DNA of 64,000 nt from Desulfomicrobium sp. UBA5193 (GCA_002412965.1 DHWB01000003.1:393149-457148), one strand, 5' to 3'; counted from the stretch's first letter, positions 8,592-17,139 are shown. Translations and numbers: made by a program. Notes: a model not told the origin generated them from the letters alone.

Positions 8592-9389
8592 TCAATGCGG
8601 GATTTTTGTCTGCAAACTTACTGTAGAAAAACGCATTTCAGCAATATCAGCCACCAGAAGATTCCCGCGCAGCGCTGATGGCGCACCGATCAAAATACGT
8701 ATCACTTCCGTCGCTTGCAGCGATGCGGCAAATCCAACGACTGTGCTGGGAATTCCTTGCACAAGTTCGCAGCTGTCACCTTTCCCGCCCATGAATTCAG
8801 CCAGCCCAGTCTCATTCGGCCAGGTGGTGCTTACAAGCGCAGTCCATCCCGAAACCCCGGCAGAAACGAGCGGAATGTTCGCCGCGGATGCGATGTTCTG
8901 CAGCTCCTTTCGCTGCGAAATACCTCCCAGACAATCAACCGCGATGTCCGCGCCCCGGAATATTTCTGCCTGAAATTCGGCCGTTATCGGCTCCACGCTG
9001 ACCAGCGGGTTGATCTCCACCGCGCGCAAGCAGGCAGCCTGCGCCTTGAATTGTCCGACGCTCGCGGTTGTCGCCAAGAGCTGGCGGTTGGCGTTGTGCA
9101 GTTCGATGGTGTCCGGGTCGCAGGCCACGATGGTTCCAACCCCGGCCCGCACCAGAAACTCGAGCACGTGCCCTCCGAGTCCGCCGCAGCCGACCAGGAC
9201 CACTCGTGCCATGGCGAGGCGGGCCTGGTCGCACGGAAACATGGTCTGGGCGTTGCGCCGATAGCGTGACGGCATTTCACCGAGTTCGATGCCGATCGCC
9301 ACTTCCTGTTGAATTGACCTGCCGGACAGAAGCGCCCGGTCCTGGAAAACATGATCGGGAAGGAAGGAGTAAGCTGCGCCTGCGTTCAT
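8592..9389 (-). CDS. ThiF/MoeB-like adenylyltransferase (E1-like), AOR-linked
   Basis: This 265-residue protein has the E1-like nucleotide-binding motif VGCGGLGG (residues 66-73), the upstream RYRRN element (42-46) and DPDTIELHNANRQ (91-103). That fits the ThiF/MoeB/HesA family, which adenylates the C-terminal glycine of ThiS/MoaD carriers. I see no paired CxxC zinc motif, so it is closer to short HesA/ThiF forms. It overlaps the end of the larA-like gene by 4 bases and is the last gene of the operon that also encodes a ThiS-like carrier and an AOR. A role in tungstopterin or metal-cofactor sulfuration is inferred. Confidence 0.8.
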   Translation of the reverse strand: MNAGAAYSFLPDHVFQDRALLSGRSIQQEVAIGIELGEMPSRYRRNAQTMFPCDQARLAMARVVLVGCGGLGGHVLEFLVRAGVGTIVACDPDTIELHNANRQLLATTASVGQFKAQAACLRAVEINPLVSVEPITAEFQAEIFRGADIAVDCLGGISQRKELQNIASAANIPLVSAGVSGWTALVSTTWPNETGLAEFMGGKGDSCELVQGIPSTVVGFAASLQATEVIRILIGAPSALRGNLLVADIAEMRFSTVSLQTKIPH

Positions 9390-10651
9390 CGGGTCGGCCG
9401 ATAGAAATAGGTCGTGTTGGCATTGGGGACGACCGCGATACGCGGGGATTTACCCGTCGGAACGTCACTCAGCCACTGGTCCACGGTTGTCTGGGCATCA
9501 CCTTTGGGCAGATGGCATTCGGCCAGGGTCTCCTTGTCCATTTCCGAGTCCACGACCACCGTGAAGCGGGTCAGGGTTCTGCTGAAAAGGAAGGCCTTGT
9601 GGGCGCCCATCCGAAAGCCCAGTTCCTCGAACTCGCGCATTTGCTCGGCCGGGTTTGAAAACTGGCGGACATAGTTCTGATAATGATCGTCGCCGACCCC
9701 TTGGGGACATGCGGCCAAAAGAAGGATTTTTCCTCCCTCCACGGCGCATTGCGAGGCGAGATTGAGGCCCTTTTGCGCCTGATAGAGGCAGATGTCCTTC
9801 GGGTCTCCGCCGCATGAGGCGATGACGATGTCAAAAGGCTCTTCGAGCGGCAGCCCGTAAACCTGTTCGGAAAATGCGGCGCCGGCGCGCAGCACGGCTT
9901 CTGGCTCGCCGGCGAGAAGCGCGACGGCTTTCTTGGCCGGGTTCAGGCTGACGTTGATGGCCAGGTCCACCCCGATCATCCGTCCGGCCTCGTTGATGTC
10001 GAGGCGGGTGGGATTGTCGTGGATGTTACCGACCCTGGCCGCCGGGTCCGACATCAGGCTGTGGTTGTGCTGGATCAGCGCCTTGGACGCGCAGCCGATG
10101 GCCACGCCCTTGGCGCCGCCGGTCATGCCCTGGAACTGGTGCGGGTCGATCATGCCGATCACGAGCTTGAGCTCGGCTTCGCCGTAGGCCGCATTGATCT
10201 CAACGGGCGTGCCGCGGCTGGTCAGGCCGAAATGCGTCATCGGGGATGTCAGCGCGTCGTGGGAGACTACGGTGCAGCCGCGCAAATCGTCGGGCAGGAT
10301 GCGTCCCAGCTGGGCTTCGTCCGGGGCGGGGTGCAGCCCTCCGCCGACAACGATGCGAATGTTTTTCGGGTCGAGTTTTGGCCAGATGCGCAGGAGTCTG
10401 TCCACGAGCACCGGCAGGAGAATCTTCAAGGGGGCCGGTCTGGTTTCATCCGGGACCGCGATGGCAACGCTGGAGGGCTGGGTCCTGCCCTCCAGTTTTG
10501 CACATTCCAAAGGATTGTCGAGGGCCGCTTCCAGCGCGGCCCCGATGTCGGATAATACGGGCAGTTCTCGCGGCTTCATGATTGTGACATCTGCGTCATC
10601 CGGGATCGTGAGCGTTCTGTATTCATGACCGAATTTGAGTTCAATGTTCAC
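9386..10651 (-). CDS. LarA-like nickel-pincer racemase (DUF2088), candidate sulfolactate or DHPS racemase
   Basis: The GTG start at 10651 has GGAGG 8 bases upstream and gives 421 residues, the normal LarA length. Visible LarA features are VPDETRPAP, the histidine in GGGLHP, and PHQFQGMTGGAKGV, which holds the histidine and the lysine that tether the nickel-pincer nucleotide in lactate racemase. The family interconverts enantiomers of 2-hydroxyacids. No lactate genes are nearby. The gene is co-transcribed with a beta-hydroxyacid dehydrogenase, TRAP transporter and AOR under the same enhancer type as suyAB. A substrate such as sulfolactate is therefore plausible but unproven. Cofactor genes larBCE are not in the window. 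Confidence 0.8.
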   Translation of the reverse strand: MNIELKFGHEYRTLTIPDDADVTIMKPRELPVLSDIGAALEAALDNPLECAKLEGRTQPSSVAIAVPDETRPAPLKILLPVLVDRLLRIWPKLDPKNIRIVVGGGLHPAPDEAQLGRILPDDLRGCTVVSHDALTSPMTHFGLTSRGTPVEINAAYGEAELKLVIGMIDPHQFQGMTGGAKGVAIGCASKALIQHNHSLMSDPAARVGNIHDNPTRLDINEAGRMIGVDLAINVSLNPAKKAVALLAGEPEAVLRAGAAFSEQVYGLPLEEPFDIVIASCGGDPKDICLYQAQKGLNLASQCAVEGGKILLLAACPQGVGDDHYQNYVRQFSNPAEQMREFEELGFRMGAHKAFLFSRTLTRFTVVVDSEMDKETLAECHLPKGDAQTTVDQWLSDVPTGKSPRIAVVPNANTTYFYRPTR

Positions 10652-10655
10652 AATC

Positions 10656-10883
10656 CTAACCTCCGCATATATAAGGACATAAAGAAACAGACGCGTTGTC
10701 TTGAAGGATCGTGTCCAGTGTCGCCATTTGTCCGTTGACGATGACGAACATGACAAGATGCTCCGGTATGCCAAGCTTGGCTATGAGTTCTCCAACATTC
10801 ATCCCAAAGGGAACTTCATACGCGTCCGGGTTGTCTGGAACATATTTTCCGAGGATCGCTTCCAGTATCAACTTTATCAGCAT
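10656..10883 (-). CDS. ThiS/MoaD-like sulfur carrier protein
   Basis: This small beta-grasp protein ends in CPYICGG. The terminal Gly-Gly is the site that ThiF/MoeB enzymes adenylate and that then carries thiocarboxylate sulfur. ATG 10883 is preferred over 10895 because GGAAG stands 5 bases before it, giving 75 residues. It sits between the AOR and the LarA-like gene, 22 bases after the AOR. The set carrier, ThiF-like enzyme and AOR suggests a dedicated sulfur delivery line, probably for the tungsten bis-pterin of the AOR. Confidence 0.82.
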   Translation of the reverse strand: MLIKLILEAILGKYVPDNPDAYEVPFGMNVGELIAKLGIPEHLVMFVIVNGQMATLDTILQDNASVSLCPYICGG

Positions 10884-10905
10884 ATGATCTTCCATTGCGG
10901 GTGAA

Positions 10906-12765
10906 CTAGCTCAGCCATTCCAGACTCAGGTTGTAGAGAGCCCCTTCACGCGGGATGCCTTTTTCATTCCAGTTCATCATTGCATAGTACATGTCGAGCA
11001 TGTTCTGGAATTCCTTCGGATCTATTTTCGTGCCCTTGAGGGGACCGTCCGAGAGAGGCTCGAACATGCGGCGGAACAGTGTGTCGTCCTTGCTGTCCAT
11101 GCCTTCCCGTACGTTGAACATGCGGGCCAGGACCATGGAGCGCTCCGCGACGAGCATGAGTTCGTGCAGGCTGGTCGACCAGCCCGTCACCGCTTCAACG
11201 ACTTCGCACAGCTTGGTGTAGCTCAGGGCGAAGAGGGGCGCGACCACGAAGTTGCAGATGCCGAGCGTGTTGTTCATGGCCCAGGTCTTTTCACCCGCGA
11301 TGAAGTAGCGCACCTTGTCGGGGCCGTTGTCCAGAGCCTTGGGGGCCACGATGATGCCGAGCGGGTTGACGAGCTTCACGCCTTCACGCTGGAAGGGCAC
11401 TTCGTGTGGGGCCTCGATATGGTCCGCGCCCGTGGGGGACAGCGCAAAACCAAGGCCCACGCCGGTTTTGCCGCGCGGGTCATGGAAGGCCGGTTCCTGT
11501 CCCTTGACGTGGAAGGCGTATTCCTCGGAGCCCTTGCCGATGCGTTCGGCCGCACGCTTGACGCCATCGGCGAGGACATCGCCAAGTCCTTCACGGCGAG
11601 TGATCTTGTCCAGAAGTTCGAGCATGCCCGCGCCGTCACCGAAGGTGATCAGCCGTCCGCCCATGTCCTTTGCGTCGAGGATGCCTTTTTCCGCCAGTTC
11701 CATGGCAAAGGCCACTGCCGAACCGGCCCCGACGGTGTCGATACCCATGGCGTTGCAGATCTCGTGACCGCGGCAGACGGCGTCCAGATCGCCCACACCG
11801 CACATGGAACCAAGAGCGGCCAGGGTTTCGTACTCGGGTCCGCCGTAGCGCTTTTCAGCGATGTTGTTGACCTTGCGTTTGCAGGCCACGGTGCATTTGT
11901 AACAGGTGTGGTTGCCGTCAAAGACCTTCTCGTAGCCTTCCCAGCCGAGCTTGGCCGCGTCTTCGAACTGGCAGTCCTTCCAGTTGCGGGTCGGCAGGAT
12001 ACCGGAGTTCTGCTGGGCCATCATGTGCTGCACTGTGCCGAATTTGCGCATGCCGACGTTTGGCATGTGTTCGCCGATGCGCTTGCGGTGGAACAGATTG
12101 AGTTCCTTGAAGGCCTCGGGGTTGGCGAGTTCGATGCTGCCTTCCTCACCGCGCACGATGACGGCTTTCAAATTCTTGGAGCCCATGACCGCGCCCATGC
12201 CGCTGCGGCCGTTGGCATGTGCCAGCTCGTTGATGATGCAGGCCAGGCGGCTCATCTTCTCGCCGGCTGGGCCGATGGAGGCGATGCGGATCTTCTTGTC
12301 TCCCAGTTCCGCGCGGACGGCGTCCAGGAAAGGCGCGTTCTCCATGCCCCAGAGCTGGCCGGCGGGGCGCAGTTCGACCTGCCCCTTGTTGATCCACAGA
12401 TAGACGGGTTTGGAGGATTTGCCCTTGAAGACAACGGCGTCAAAGCCGGCGTGCTTCATCTCCGGGCCGAAATATCCGGCGGCTTCGGATTCGCCAAAGC
12501 CGCCCGTCAGGGGATTCATGGCCGCCACCGTGTAGCGGTTGAAACCCGACATGCCGCAGCCGCACAGCACGGAAGCCGCGAAGACCAGGACGTTGTCCGC
12601 GCCGAGCGGGTCGGCCTTTTTGGGGATGAACTTGTGCATGTACCAGCTGGCCATGGCCCCGCCACCCCAATAGGTGCGATACCAGGTCGCGTCGTGTTCA
12701 TCGACTGTCCACGTTCCCGTGGTCAGGTCCACAACAAGGATTTTTCCGTTATATCCGAAAGGCAT
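10906..12765 (-). CDS. aor: Tungsten aldehyde:ferredoxin oxidoreductase (AOR 1)
   Basis: This 619-residue protein starts YNGKILVVDLTTGTW, as AOR-family enzymes do. It shows the pterin-binding segment GRSGMGAVMGSKNLKAV (about 186-202) and the [4Fe-4S] ligands C288-x2-C291-x3-C295 (CYKCTVAC). AORs oxidise aldehydes to acids and reduce ferredoxin. The gene follows dctPQM and precedes the ThiS-like carrier in the sulfonate regulon. Oxidation of sulfolactaldehyde, the product of the operon's dehydrogenase on DHPS, is a reasonable inferred job. The start has GGAG 7 bases upstream. Confidence 0.88.
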   Translation of the reverse strand: MPFGYNGKILVVDLTTGTWTVDEHDATWYRTYWGGGAMASWYMHKFIPKKADPLGADNVLVFAASVLCGCGMSGFNRYTVAAMNPLTGGFGESEAAGYFGPEMKHAGFDAVVFKGKSSKPVYLWINKGQVELRPAGQLWGMENAPFLDAVRAELGDKKIRIASIGPAGEKMSRLACIINELAHANGRSGMGAVMGSKNLKAVIVRGEEGSIELANPEAFKELNLFHRKRIGEHMPNVGMRKFGTVQHMMAQQNSGILPTRNWKDCQFEDAAKLGWEGYEKVFDGNHTCYKCTVACKRKVNNIAEKRYGGPEYETLAALGSMCGVGDLDAVCRGHEICNAMGIDTVGAGSAVAFAMELAEKGILDAKDMGGRLITFGDGAGMLELLDKITRREGLGDVLADGVKRAAERIGKGSEEYAFHVKGQEPAFHDPRGKTGVGLGFALSPTGADHIEAPHEVPFQREGVKLVNPLGIIVAPKALDNGPDKVRYFIAGEKTWAMNNTLGICNFVVAPLFALSYTKLCEVVEAVTGWSTSLHELMLVAERSMVLARMFNVREGMDSKDDTLFRRMFEPLSDGPLKGTKIDPKEFQNMLDMYYAMMNWNEKGIPREGALYNLSLEWLS

Positions 12766-12791
12766 GATCGATCTCCTTATATTGAAGTAAT

Positions 12792-12820
12792 GCCTGGGGG
12801 CGAGAAGTTCGCCGCCAGGC
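12792..12820 (-). other. Stem-loop between dctM and AOR 1
   Basis: GCCTGG and GGCGA pair with TCGCC and CCAGGC around a short loop. It lies within the 63-base gap between dctM and the AOR and lacks a T-run. It could separate transporter and enzyme messages by processing rather than terminate. Confidence 0.5.
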
Positions 12821-12828
12821 AGATGTTC

Positions 12829-14133
12829 TTATTTACCCATACCCAGGGTTTCCGGCAGCCAAGTCGATATCTCCGGCACAAACGTGAAAAGCAGGATGCA
12901 GGCGATCAGGGCGAGCAGGAAGGGAAGCACCGCGATGGATATGCGTTCAACCGAGAGGTTGGCTATTCGGGATGCGACAAACAAATTGACTCCGAGTGGC
13001 GGAGTGAGCAGGGCCATTTCATTGGTTACCACCAGGATGATGCCAAAGTGGATGGGATCGATCCCCACCAGGTTGAGCATGGGCATCAGGACGGGCACCA
13101 GAATGATGATGGTGGAGAGGGTTTCCATGAACATGCCAAGGATGATCAGCACACCGATGATCAGCAGCATGACGACATGAGGATTTTGGGAGATGCTCAT
13201 GACGGCGGCGGCCAAACGTTGCGGAGCCGCTTCGAAGGTCAGGATCTTGCCGAACAGGGTCGAGGTGCCCACGATGAGCAGCACGGCTCCGCAGAGCAGG
13301 GCCCCTTCCAGCAAGGCCTTGTAGATGTGTATGGGCAGCAAGGCTCGATTGACGACGATTCCGACGAAAAGGGCGTAGGCAATGGCCAGCACGGCCGCTT
13401 CAACGGGGGTGCACAAGCCGGAATAGATCGAGCCGAGGATGACGAGCGGCGTCATCAGGGAGAAAAAACTTTTCCGGCAGCTGCGCAAGAAGCTTCCCAG
13501 TTGGAAGGGCGGAGTGTTTTCGTCGCCGCGAAAACCATGTTTTTTCGCCAGCGCCCAGGCCGTGGTGCTCATGGCGATGGCGACCACGAAGCCCGGAATG
13601 AAGCCTGCCGTGAACATGGCCGTCACGGACACGTTACCGAGTATCGAATAGATGATCATGGGGTTGCTGGGCGGAATGAGCAATCCGATTGTGCCGCCGG
13701 AGGAGGAAACGCCCGCCGCGTAGTCCCTGCTGTATCCGCTGCGGATCATGGCCGGCACCAGGATCGTGCCCACGGCGGCCACGGTGCCGGGCCCCGAACC
13801 AGAGATGGCGGCAAAAAACGTGCAGGCCAGGATGGTCGTTATGCCCAGTCCGCCATGCATCCGTCCGACCATCTGCTTGACCACGTCCACGATCTGGTTC
13901 GTGATGTTGCCGTACTCCATGAGCGTCCCGGCGATGACGAAACAGGGGATCGCCAGCAGCGGGAAAATGTTGAGGCCATCAAAAATTGAGTTATGGATGA
14001 CGGACATGGGCAGGTAACCGCCGAATGTCAGGGCCACTACCGAAGAAATCGCCAGACTCATGAAGACCGGCATCCCGAGCAGAAAGAAAACGCCCAGGGA
14101 AATCAGGACCATGGTCATTACTGAGAGTTCCAT
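12829..14133 (-). CDS. dctM: TRAP transporter large permease (DctM-like)
   Basis: ATG 14133 (MELSVMTMVL) overlaps the dctQ stop and gives 434 residues, normal for DctM. About twelve hydrophobic segments are seen, with TRAP-M motifs such as SGSGPGTVAAVGTI and PPSNPMIIY. It forms the sodium-coupled channel of a TRAP transporter with the preceding dctQ and dctP genes. Operon membership points to a C3 sulfonate such as DHPS or another hydroxy-organic anion. Confidence 0.88.
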   Translation of the reverse strand: MELSVMTMVLISLGVFFLLGMPVFMSLAISSVVALTFGGYLPMSVIHNSIFDGLNIFPLLAIPCFVIAGTLMEYGNITNQIVDVVKQMVGRMHGGLGITTILACTFFAAISGSGPGTVAAVGTILVPAMIRSGYSRDYAAGVSSSGGTIGLLIPPSNPMIIYSILGNVSVTAMFTAGFIPGFVVAIAMSTTAWALAKKHGFRGDENTPPFQLGSFLRSCRKSFFSLMTPLVILGSIYSGLCTPVEAAVLAIAYALFVGIVVNRALLPIHIYKALLEGALLCGAVLLIVGTSTLFGKILTFEAAPQRLAAAVMSISQNPHVVMLLIIGVLIILGMFMETLSTIIILVPVLMPMLNLVGIDPIHFGIILVVTNEMALLTPPLGVNLFVASRIANLSVERISIAVLPFLLALIACILLFTFVPEISTWLPETLGMGK

Positions 14134-14134
14134 A

Positions 14135-14665
14135 CTATTTCCCCACCATTTCAAATTCTTCTTGCACCAGATGAAGCAGGGTCCCATTTTTCAGGCGGAT
14201 GTAGTAGTTTTCCAATATCCGCCAGCTCATGAGCACAAACCCGAACGGGATGATGAGTTCCACATAGCCCCTGACTATCTTCAAGGTTGGTGAAAGCTCC
14301 GGATACAAGAGTCCGCTGCTGACGACCTGCCAGCTGGCCCAGGCGATGTAGAGATTGAAGCAAATCCATAAAAAATCGGTGAAAATTCTGAACCCGAGCC
14401 GGTACTTCGGCGGCATGAGCAGGTACTGGGCGCTGATACGCACATGGGCGCATTGTTTGGCCACAAGCGGCGCGGCGGAAAAGACGGTCCAGAGAAAGGC
14501 GAATCTGCTGAGCTCCTCGGTCCATGGGACGCCGGAGCCTGTGACCCAACGGGCTCCGACCTGGAGCATGAGACAGGCAACCATGACGCCGACACACGTC
14601 ACGCTCAAGATTTCTTCAAAATGATCATACAACTTGCGAATAAGTGACGTTGTCTGGTTCGACAT
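14135..14665 (-). CDS. dctQ: TRAP transporter small permease (DctQ-like)
   Basis: This 176-residue protein has four hydrophobic segments and the DctQ phrase PWTEELSRFAFLWTVF. It lies between dctP and dctM, overlapping the latter. It should be the small membrane subunit that links the binding protein and DctM. Confidence 0.86.
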   Translation of the reverse strand: MSNQTTSLIRKLYDHFEEILSVTCVGVMVACLMLQVGARWVTGSGVPWTEELSRFAFLWTVFSAAPLVAKQCAHVRISAQYLLMPPKYRLGFRIFTDFLWICFNLYIAWASWQVVSSGLLYPELSPTLKIVRGYVELIIPFGFVLMSWRILENYYIRLKNGTLLHLVQEEFEMVGK

Positions 14666-14690
14666 GGCTGCCAGCCTCCTTAAGCTATGC

Positions 14691-15692
14691 TTATTTTGCA
14701 GTCATGAGGGACTGAGCTTCATCGATCATGGCCTTTCCGCCGACCTGCTCCTCGAACTGGGGCCATACGGTGCGGGCTTTTTCCTGCCACACGGTTTCGT
14801 CGGTCAGCTCCGTGAGCACCATGCCTTTGTCTACGCACTGCTTTTTGGCGACGGCATCCTGCTCGGCTGCCCATTTCCATTCGAACTGCGCCGCTTCCTT
14901 GGCGGCCTTGTCCACGAGGGCCTTGGTGTCGGCGTCAAGCTTGGCATACCAGGCTTCGCTGACCAGCATGGGGCCTACCCAAAGCATGTAGTGCAGTTCG
15001 GTGATATGCTTCTGGACTTCCCAGAACTTCTGGTCACGGTTGACGGTATGCGGGTTTTCCTGTCCGTCGATGACACCCTGCTGCAGAGCGTTGAAGGTTT
15101 CCGACCAGGCCAGGGGGTGAGGTTCGATGCCCCAGGACTTGAAGGCTTCCAGCTGGACGGCGACGGGGGGCACGCGGATTTTGAGCCCCTGCAGGTCGTC
15201 GATCTTGGCGATGGGCTTTTTCGAGTTGGTGATGTGGCGATAACCGCCGATGAGCCAGGACAGAGGACGTGTGCCGCTCTGTTCGACGACTTTGTCGGCG
15301 ACCTTGACGGAGAATGCGTCATTTCCAAGGAGCTGATAGGCTGAGTCTATCTTGGGGAACATGTAGGGCAGATAGAAGATGTTGGCCTGGGAGGCGAAGG
15401 GGGTCAGGTTGCCCACTGCCAGGACGGCCAAGTGAATTTCCTGATTGCGAAGCTGGCGGACATTGGACTGTTCGTCGCCCATGGAGCCGCCGTAAAACGT
15501 CTGGACGGTGATCTTGCCGCCGGATTCCTTCTCGACGATTTCCTTGAACTTGTTGATCGCTGTGGTGTGCAAGCTGCCTTCGGGATTGGCCGTGGCAGCC
15601 CTGATGGACATGGTTTTGTACTCGGCTGCCAAGGCCGAAGTCACGTTAAGGACAAAAAACAGGGCCGTGATGGCGTACAGAATTCGTCTCAT
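14691..15692 (-). CDS. dctP: TRAP transporter periplasmic binding protein (DctP-like)
   Basis: This 333-residue protein has a signal peptide (residues 1-22, cleaved after ALAA). Family landmarks are present: FYGGSMGDEQSNVRQL, LKIRVPPVAVQLEAF and GVIDGQENPH. The arginine in the KIRVPP motif binds the substrate's acidic group in DctP proteins, in agreement with an organic acid or sulfonate ligand. It is the second gene of the operon, after the YihU-like dehydrogenase. Confidence 0.87.
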   Translation of the reverse strand: MRRILYAITALFFVLNVTSALAAEYKTMSIRAATANPEGSLHTTAINKFKEIVEKESGGKITVQTFYGGSMGDEQSNVRQLRNQEIHLAVLAVGNLTPFASQANIFYLPYMFPKIDSAYQLLGNDAFSVKVADKVVEQSGTRPLSWLIGGYRHITNSKKPIAKIDDLQGLKIRVPPVAVQLEAFKSWGIEPHPLAWSETFNALQQGVIDGQENPHTVNRDQKFWEVQKHITELHYMLWVGPMLVSEAWYAKLDADTKALVDKAAKEAAQFEWKWAAEQDAVAKKQCVDKGMVLTELTDETVWQEKARTVWPQFEEQVGGKAMIDEAQSLMTAK

Positions 15693-15777
15693 GCAGTCTC
15701 TCCTTTGATTTCAGGCTGTTATATTCTTCGCCTGCGCGGGATATCCGCGCAAGGCATTCACCGCATCTGAAGGAAAC

Positions 15778-15801
15778 GGGAAGCGGTAAAGGCCGCTTCC
15801 C
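15778..15801 (-). other. Stem-loop between the YihU-like gene and dctP
   Basis: GGGAAGCGG (15778-15786) pairs with CCGCTTCCC (15793-15801). On the minus strand it is followed by GTTTCCTTC, a poor U-tract. It may be an intra-operon attenuator or an RNA stabiliser for the upstream message. Confidence 0.5.
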
Positions 15802-15867
15802 CCGGGACTAACAAAAAGGCATTTTCACCGCGTTATCGCGAAAACCCCAAAACTTGAGAAAGAACGA

Positions 15868-16728
15868 TTATTTTCCGACTACCTTGGCAACCGCGTTGCA
15901 GTCTTCCTTGCCGAATCCAGCCGCGCTGGCGTTCTGATAATACACGAGGGCGGCTTCCATGGCCTTGAGATCAAGATCCCAGGCGCGGGCCATTTCCAGT
16001 CCAAGGCGCACGTCTTTGAGCGCCAGATCGAGTCCGAAGCGAGGCTTGTAGTCATCGGCCGCGATCCACGGTCCGCGCACGTCCATCTGGAAACTGCGGG
16101 CGCCGGTGTCGGACAGAAGTTCGAGCAGCAGGGTTCGGTCCAGGCCGGCCTTATCGCCGACCTTGATGCCTTCGGCGAGCACGGCGAGGTTGGTCATGCC
16201 GATCATGTTGGAGATGAGCTTGACGGCGCAGGACGCATCGACGGTTCCGACATAGCTGGGGATGCCGATGACCTTGAACAGGTCTTCATTGGCGGCATAC
16301 AGGGCTTTGTCGCCACCGATGAACATGGGCTCTTCGGCCTTTTCCGCATGGGCCGGAGTCTTGCCCAGGGTGCACTGCAGATAGCCCAGGCCCGCTTTTT
16401 CAGCAGCGGCCCGCATCTCGTTTGCGGCTCCCGGATCGATGGTGGAGAGTTCAATGTGCAGCGCGCCCTTGCGCATCTGGGCATACAGTCCGGTTTCACC
16501 CAGGACGACGCCCTTGATGTGCTGCGGCAGGGGCAGACTGGTGAAGACGATGTCGCATGAGGCCAGGTCCGCCACGGCGGCGGCAGCCTTGCCGGTGGTG
16601 CCGACGGCGAGCGTGCGCTTCACGGCCTCTTCGCTGAGGTCGAAAACGAGCACATTCTTGCCGGCGCGAATCAGGTTGCGGGCCAGGGGGCCTCCCATCA
16701 GTCCTACTCCGATGAATCCGATCTGCAT
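15868..16728 (-). CDS. NAD-dependent beta-hydroxyacid dehydrogenase, YihU-like (candidate DHPS/sulfolactaldehyde oxidoreductase)
   Basis: ATG 16728 has GGAGG 6 bases upstream and gives 286 residues. The N-terminal Rossmann motif is GFIGVGLMGGPLA, and the catalytic lysine K170 sits in AVKLISN. Most relatives (3-hydroxyisobutyrate or tartronate semialdehyde reductases) have an SGG motif at the acid-binding site. Here the sequence is LGKTPAHA, with K123 and N174 at the positions where the sulfolactaldehyde reductase YihU, as I recall it, has R123 and N174 for the sulfonate. This supports a sulfonated substrate: DHPS to sulfolactaldehyde. It is the first gene of the TRAP-AOR-racemase operon. Confidence 0.78.
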   Translation of the reverse strand: MQIGFIGVGLMGGPLARNLIRAGKNVLVFDLSEEAVKRTLAVGTTGKAAAAVADLASCDIVFTSLPLPQHIKGVVLGETGLYAQMRKGALHIELSTIDPGAANEMRAAAEKAGLGYLQCTLGKTPAHAEKAEEPMFIGGDKALYAANEDLFKVIGIPSYVGTVDASCAVKLISNMIGMTNLAVLAEGIKVGDKAGLDRTLLLELLSDTGARSFQMDVRGPWIAADDYKPRFGLDLALKDVRLGLEMARAWDLDLKAMEAALVYYQNASAAGFGKEDCNAVAKVVGK

Positions 16729-16823
16729 GTCTGCCTCCGTTGAAGTTGTCATCTAATTATTTAGGAAAATTAACGAGTTCAAAAAAAGGATAACTCCTGC
16801 CGTGACCATCTTGCTGGACCTTG

Positions 16824-16839
16824 AGCAAAGAGCGTTCCA
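16824..16839 (-). promoter_or_regulatory. Sigma-54 promoter of the dehydrogenase-TRAP-AOR-racemase operon
   Basis: The minus-strand sequence TGGAACGCTCTTTGCT has GG-N10-GC and is nearly identical to the suyAB promoter. The predicted start near 16812 leaves a leader of about 84 bases before ATG 16728. Confidence 0.8.
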
Positions 16840-16925
16840 AGGCATTCTCTGGGCAGAGAATGTCGTTATGTGCTCAGACTACGGGACATTTTTGTAGTTT
16901 GCGAGAGCGGGGTGGAATTTGTGTC

Positions 16926-16981
16926 TGCCCGTAAACGGGCACTTTGGTCGTTTACGGGCAGGAACTGGGCAAGCGCGGGCA
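16926..16981. promoter_or_regulatory. Cluster of three EBP1-type palindromes
   Basis: The first site is perfect: TGCCC-GTAAAC-GGGCA at 16926-16941. A second, TGGTC-GTTTAC-GGGCA, begins 19 bp further (16945-16960). A third, TGGGC-AAGCGC-GGGCA, lies at 16966-16981. They are 87-140 bp upstream of the sigma-54 promoter, the usual enhancer distance. The rest of the 16729-17139 gap holds only the promoter and the hairpin behind the next transporter. Confidence 0.82.
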
Positions 16982-17048
16982 GAGTGAAGCCCCCGAGCGT
17001 TCGTTTGCGCGGGTCCTTGCTGCGGCTCAAGGCAGGCCGGGTTGGAGA

Positions 17049-17079
17049 GGGCCCTCGCGCGAATGTCTGGCGAGGGCCC
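17049..17079 (-). terminator. Hairpin behind the hpsN-TRAP operon
   Basis: GGGCCCTCGC (17049-17058) pairs with GCGAGGGCCC (17070-17079). It is about 60 bases past the stop of the fused DctQM gene. It is a strong stem without a T-run, so it may be a Rho-assisted or 3'-protecting structure. Confidence 0.55.
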
Positions 17080-17139
17080 GGGGTGGTTTCAGTTCATTTC
17101 AGACGTCTCGTCGAGGCCAGCCTATTTGCATGTTTCCCG

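Noticed and set aside
11164..13989. 941-codon plus-strand open frame opposite AOR 1 and dctM
   Set aside because: It runs antisense through two well-supported genes and shows His/Asp/Gly-rich shadow composition; no ribosome site or domain.
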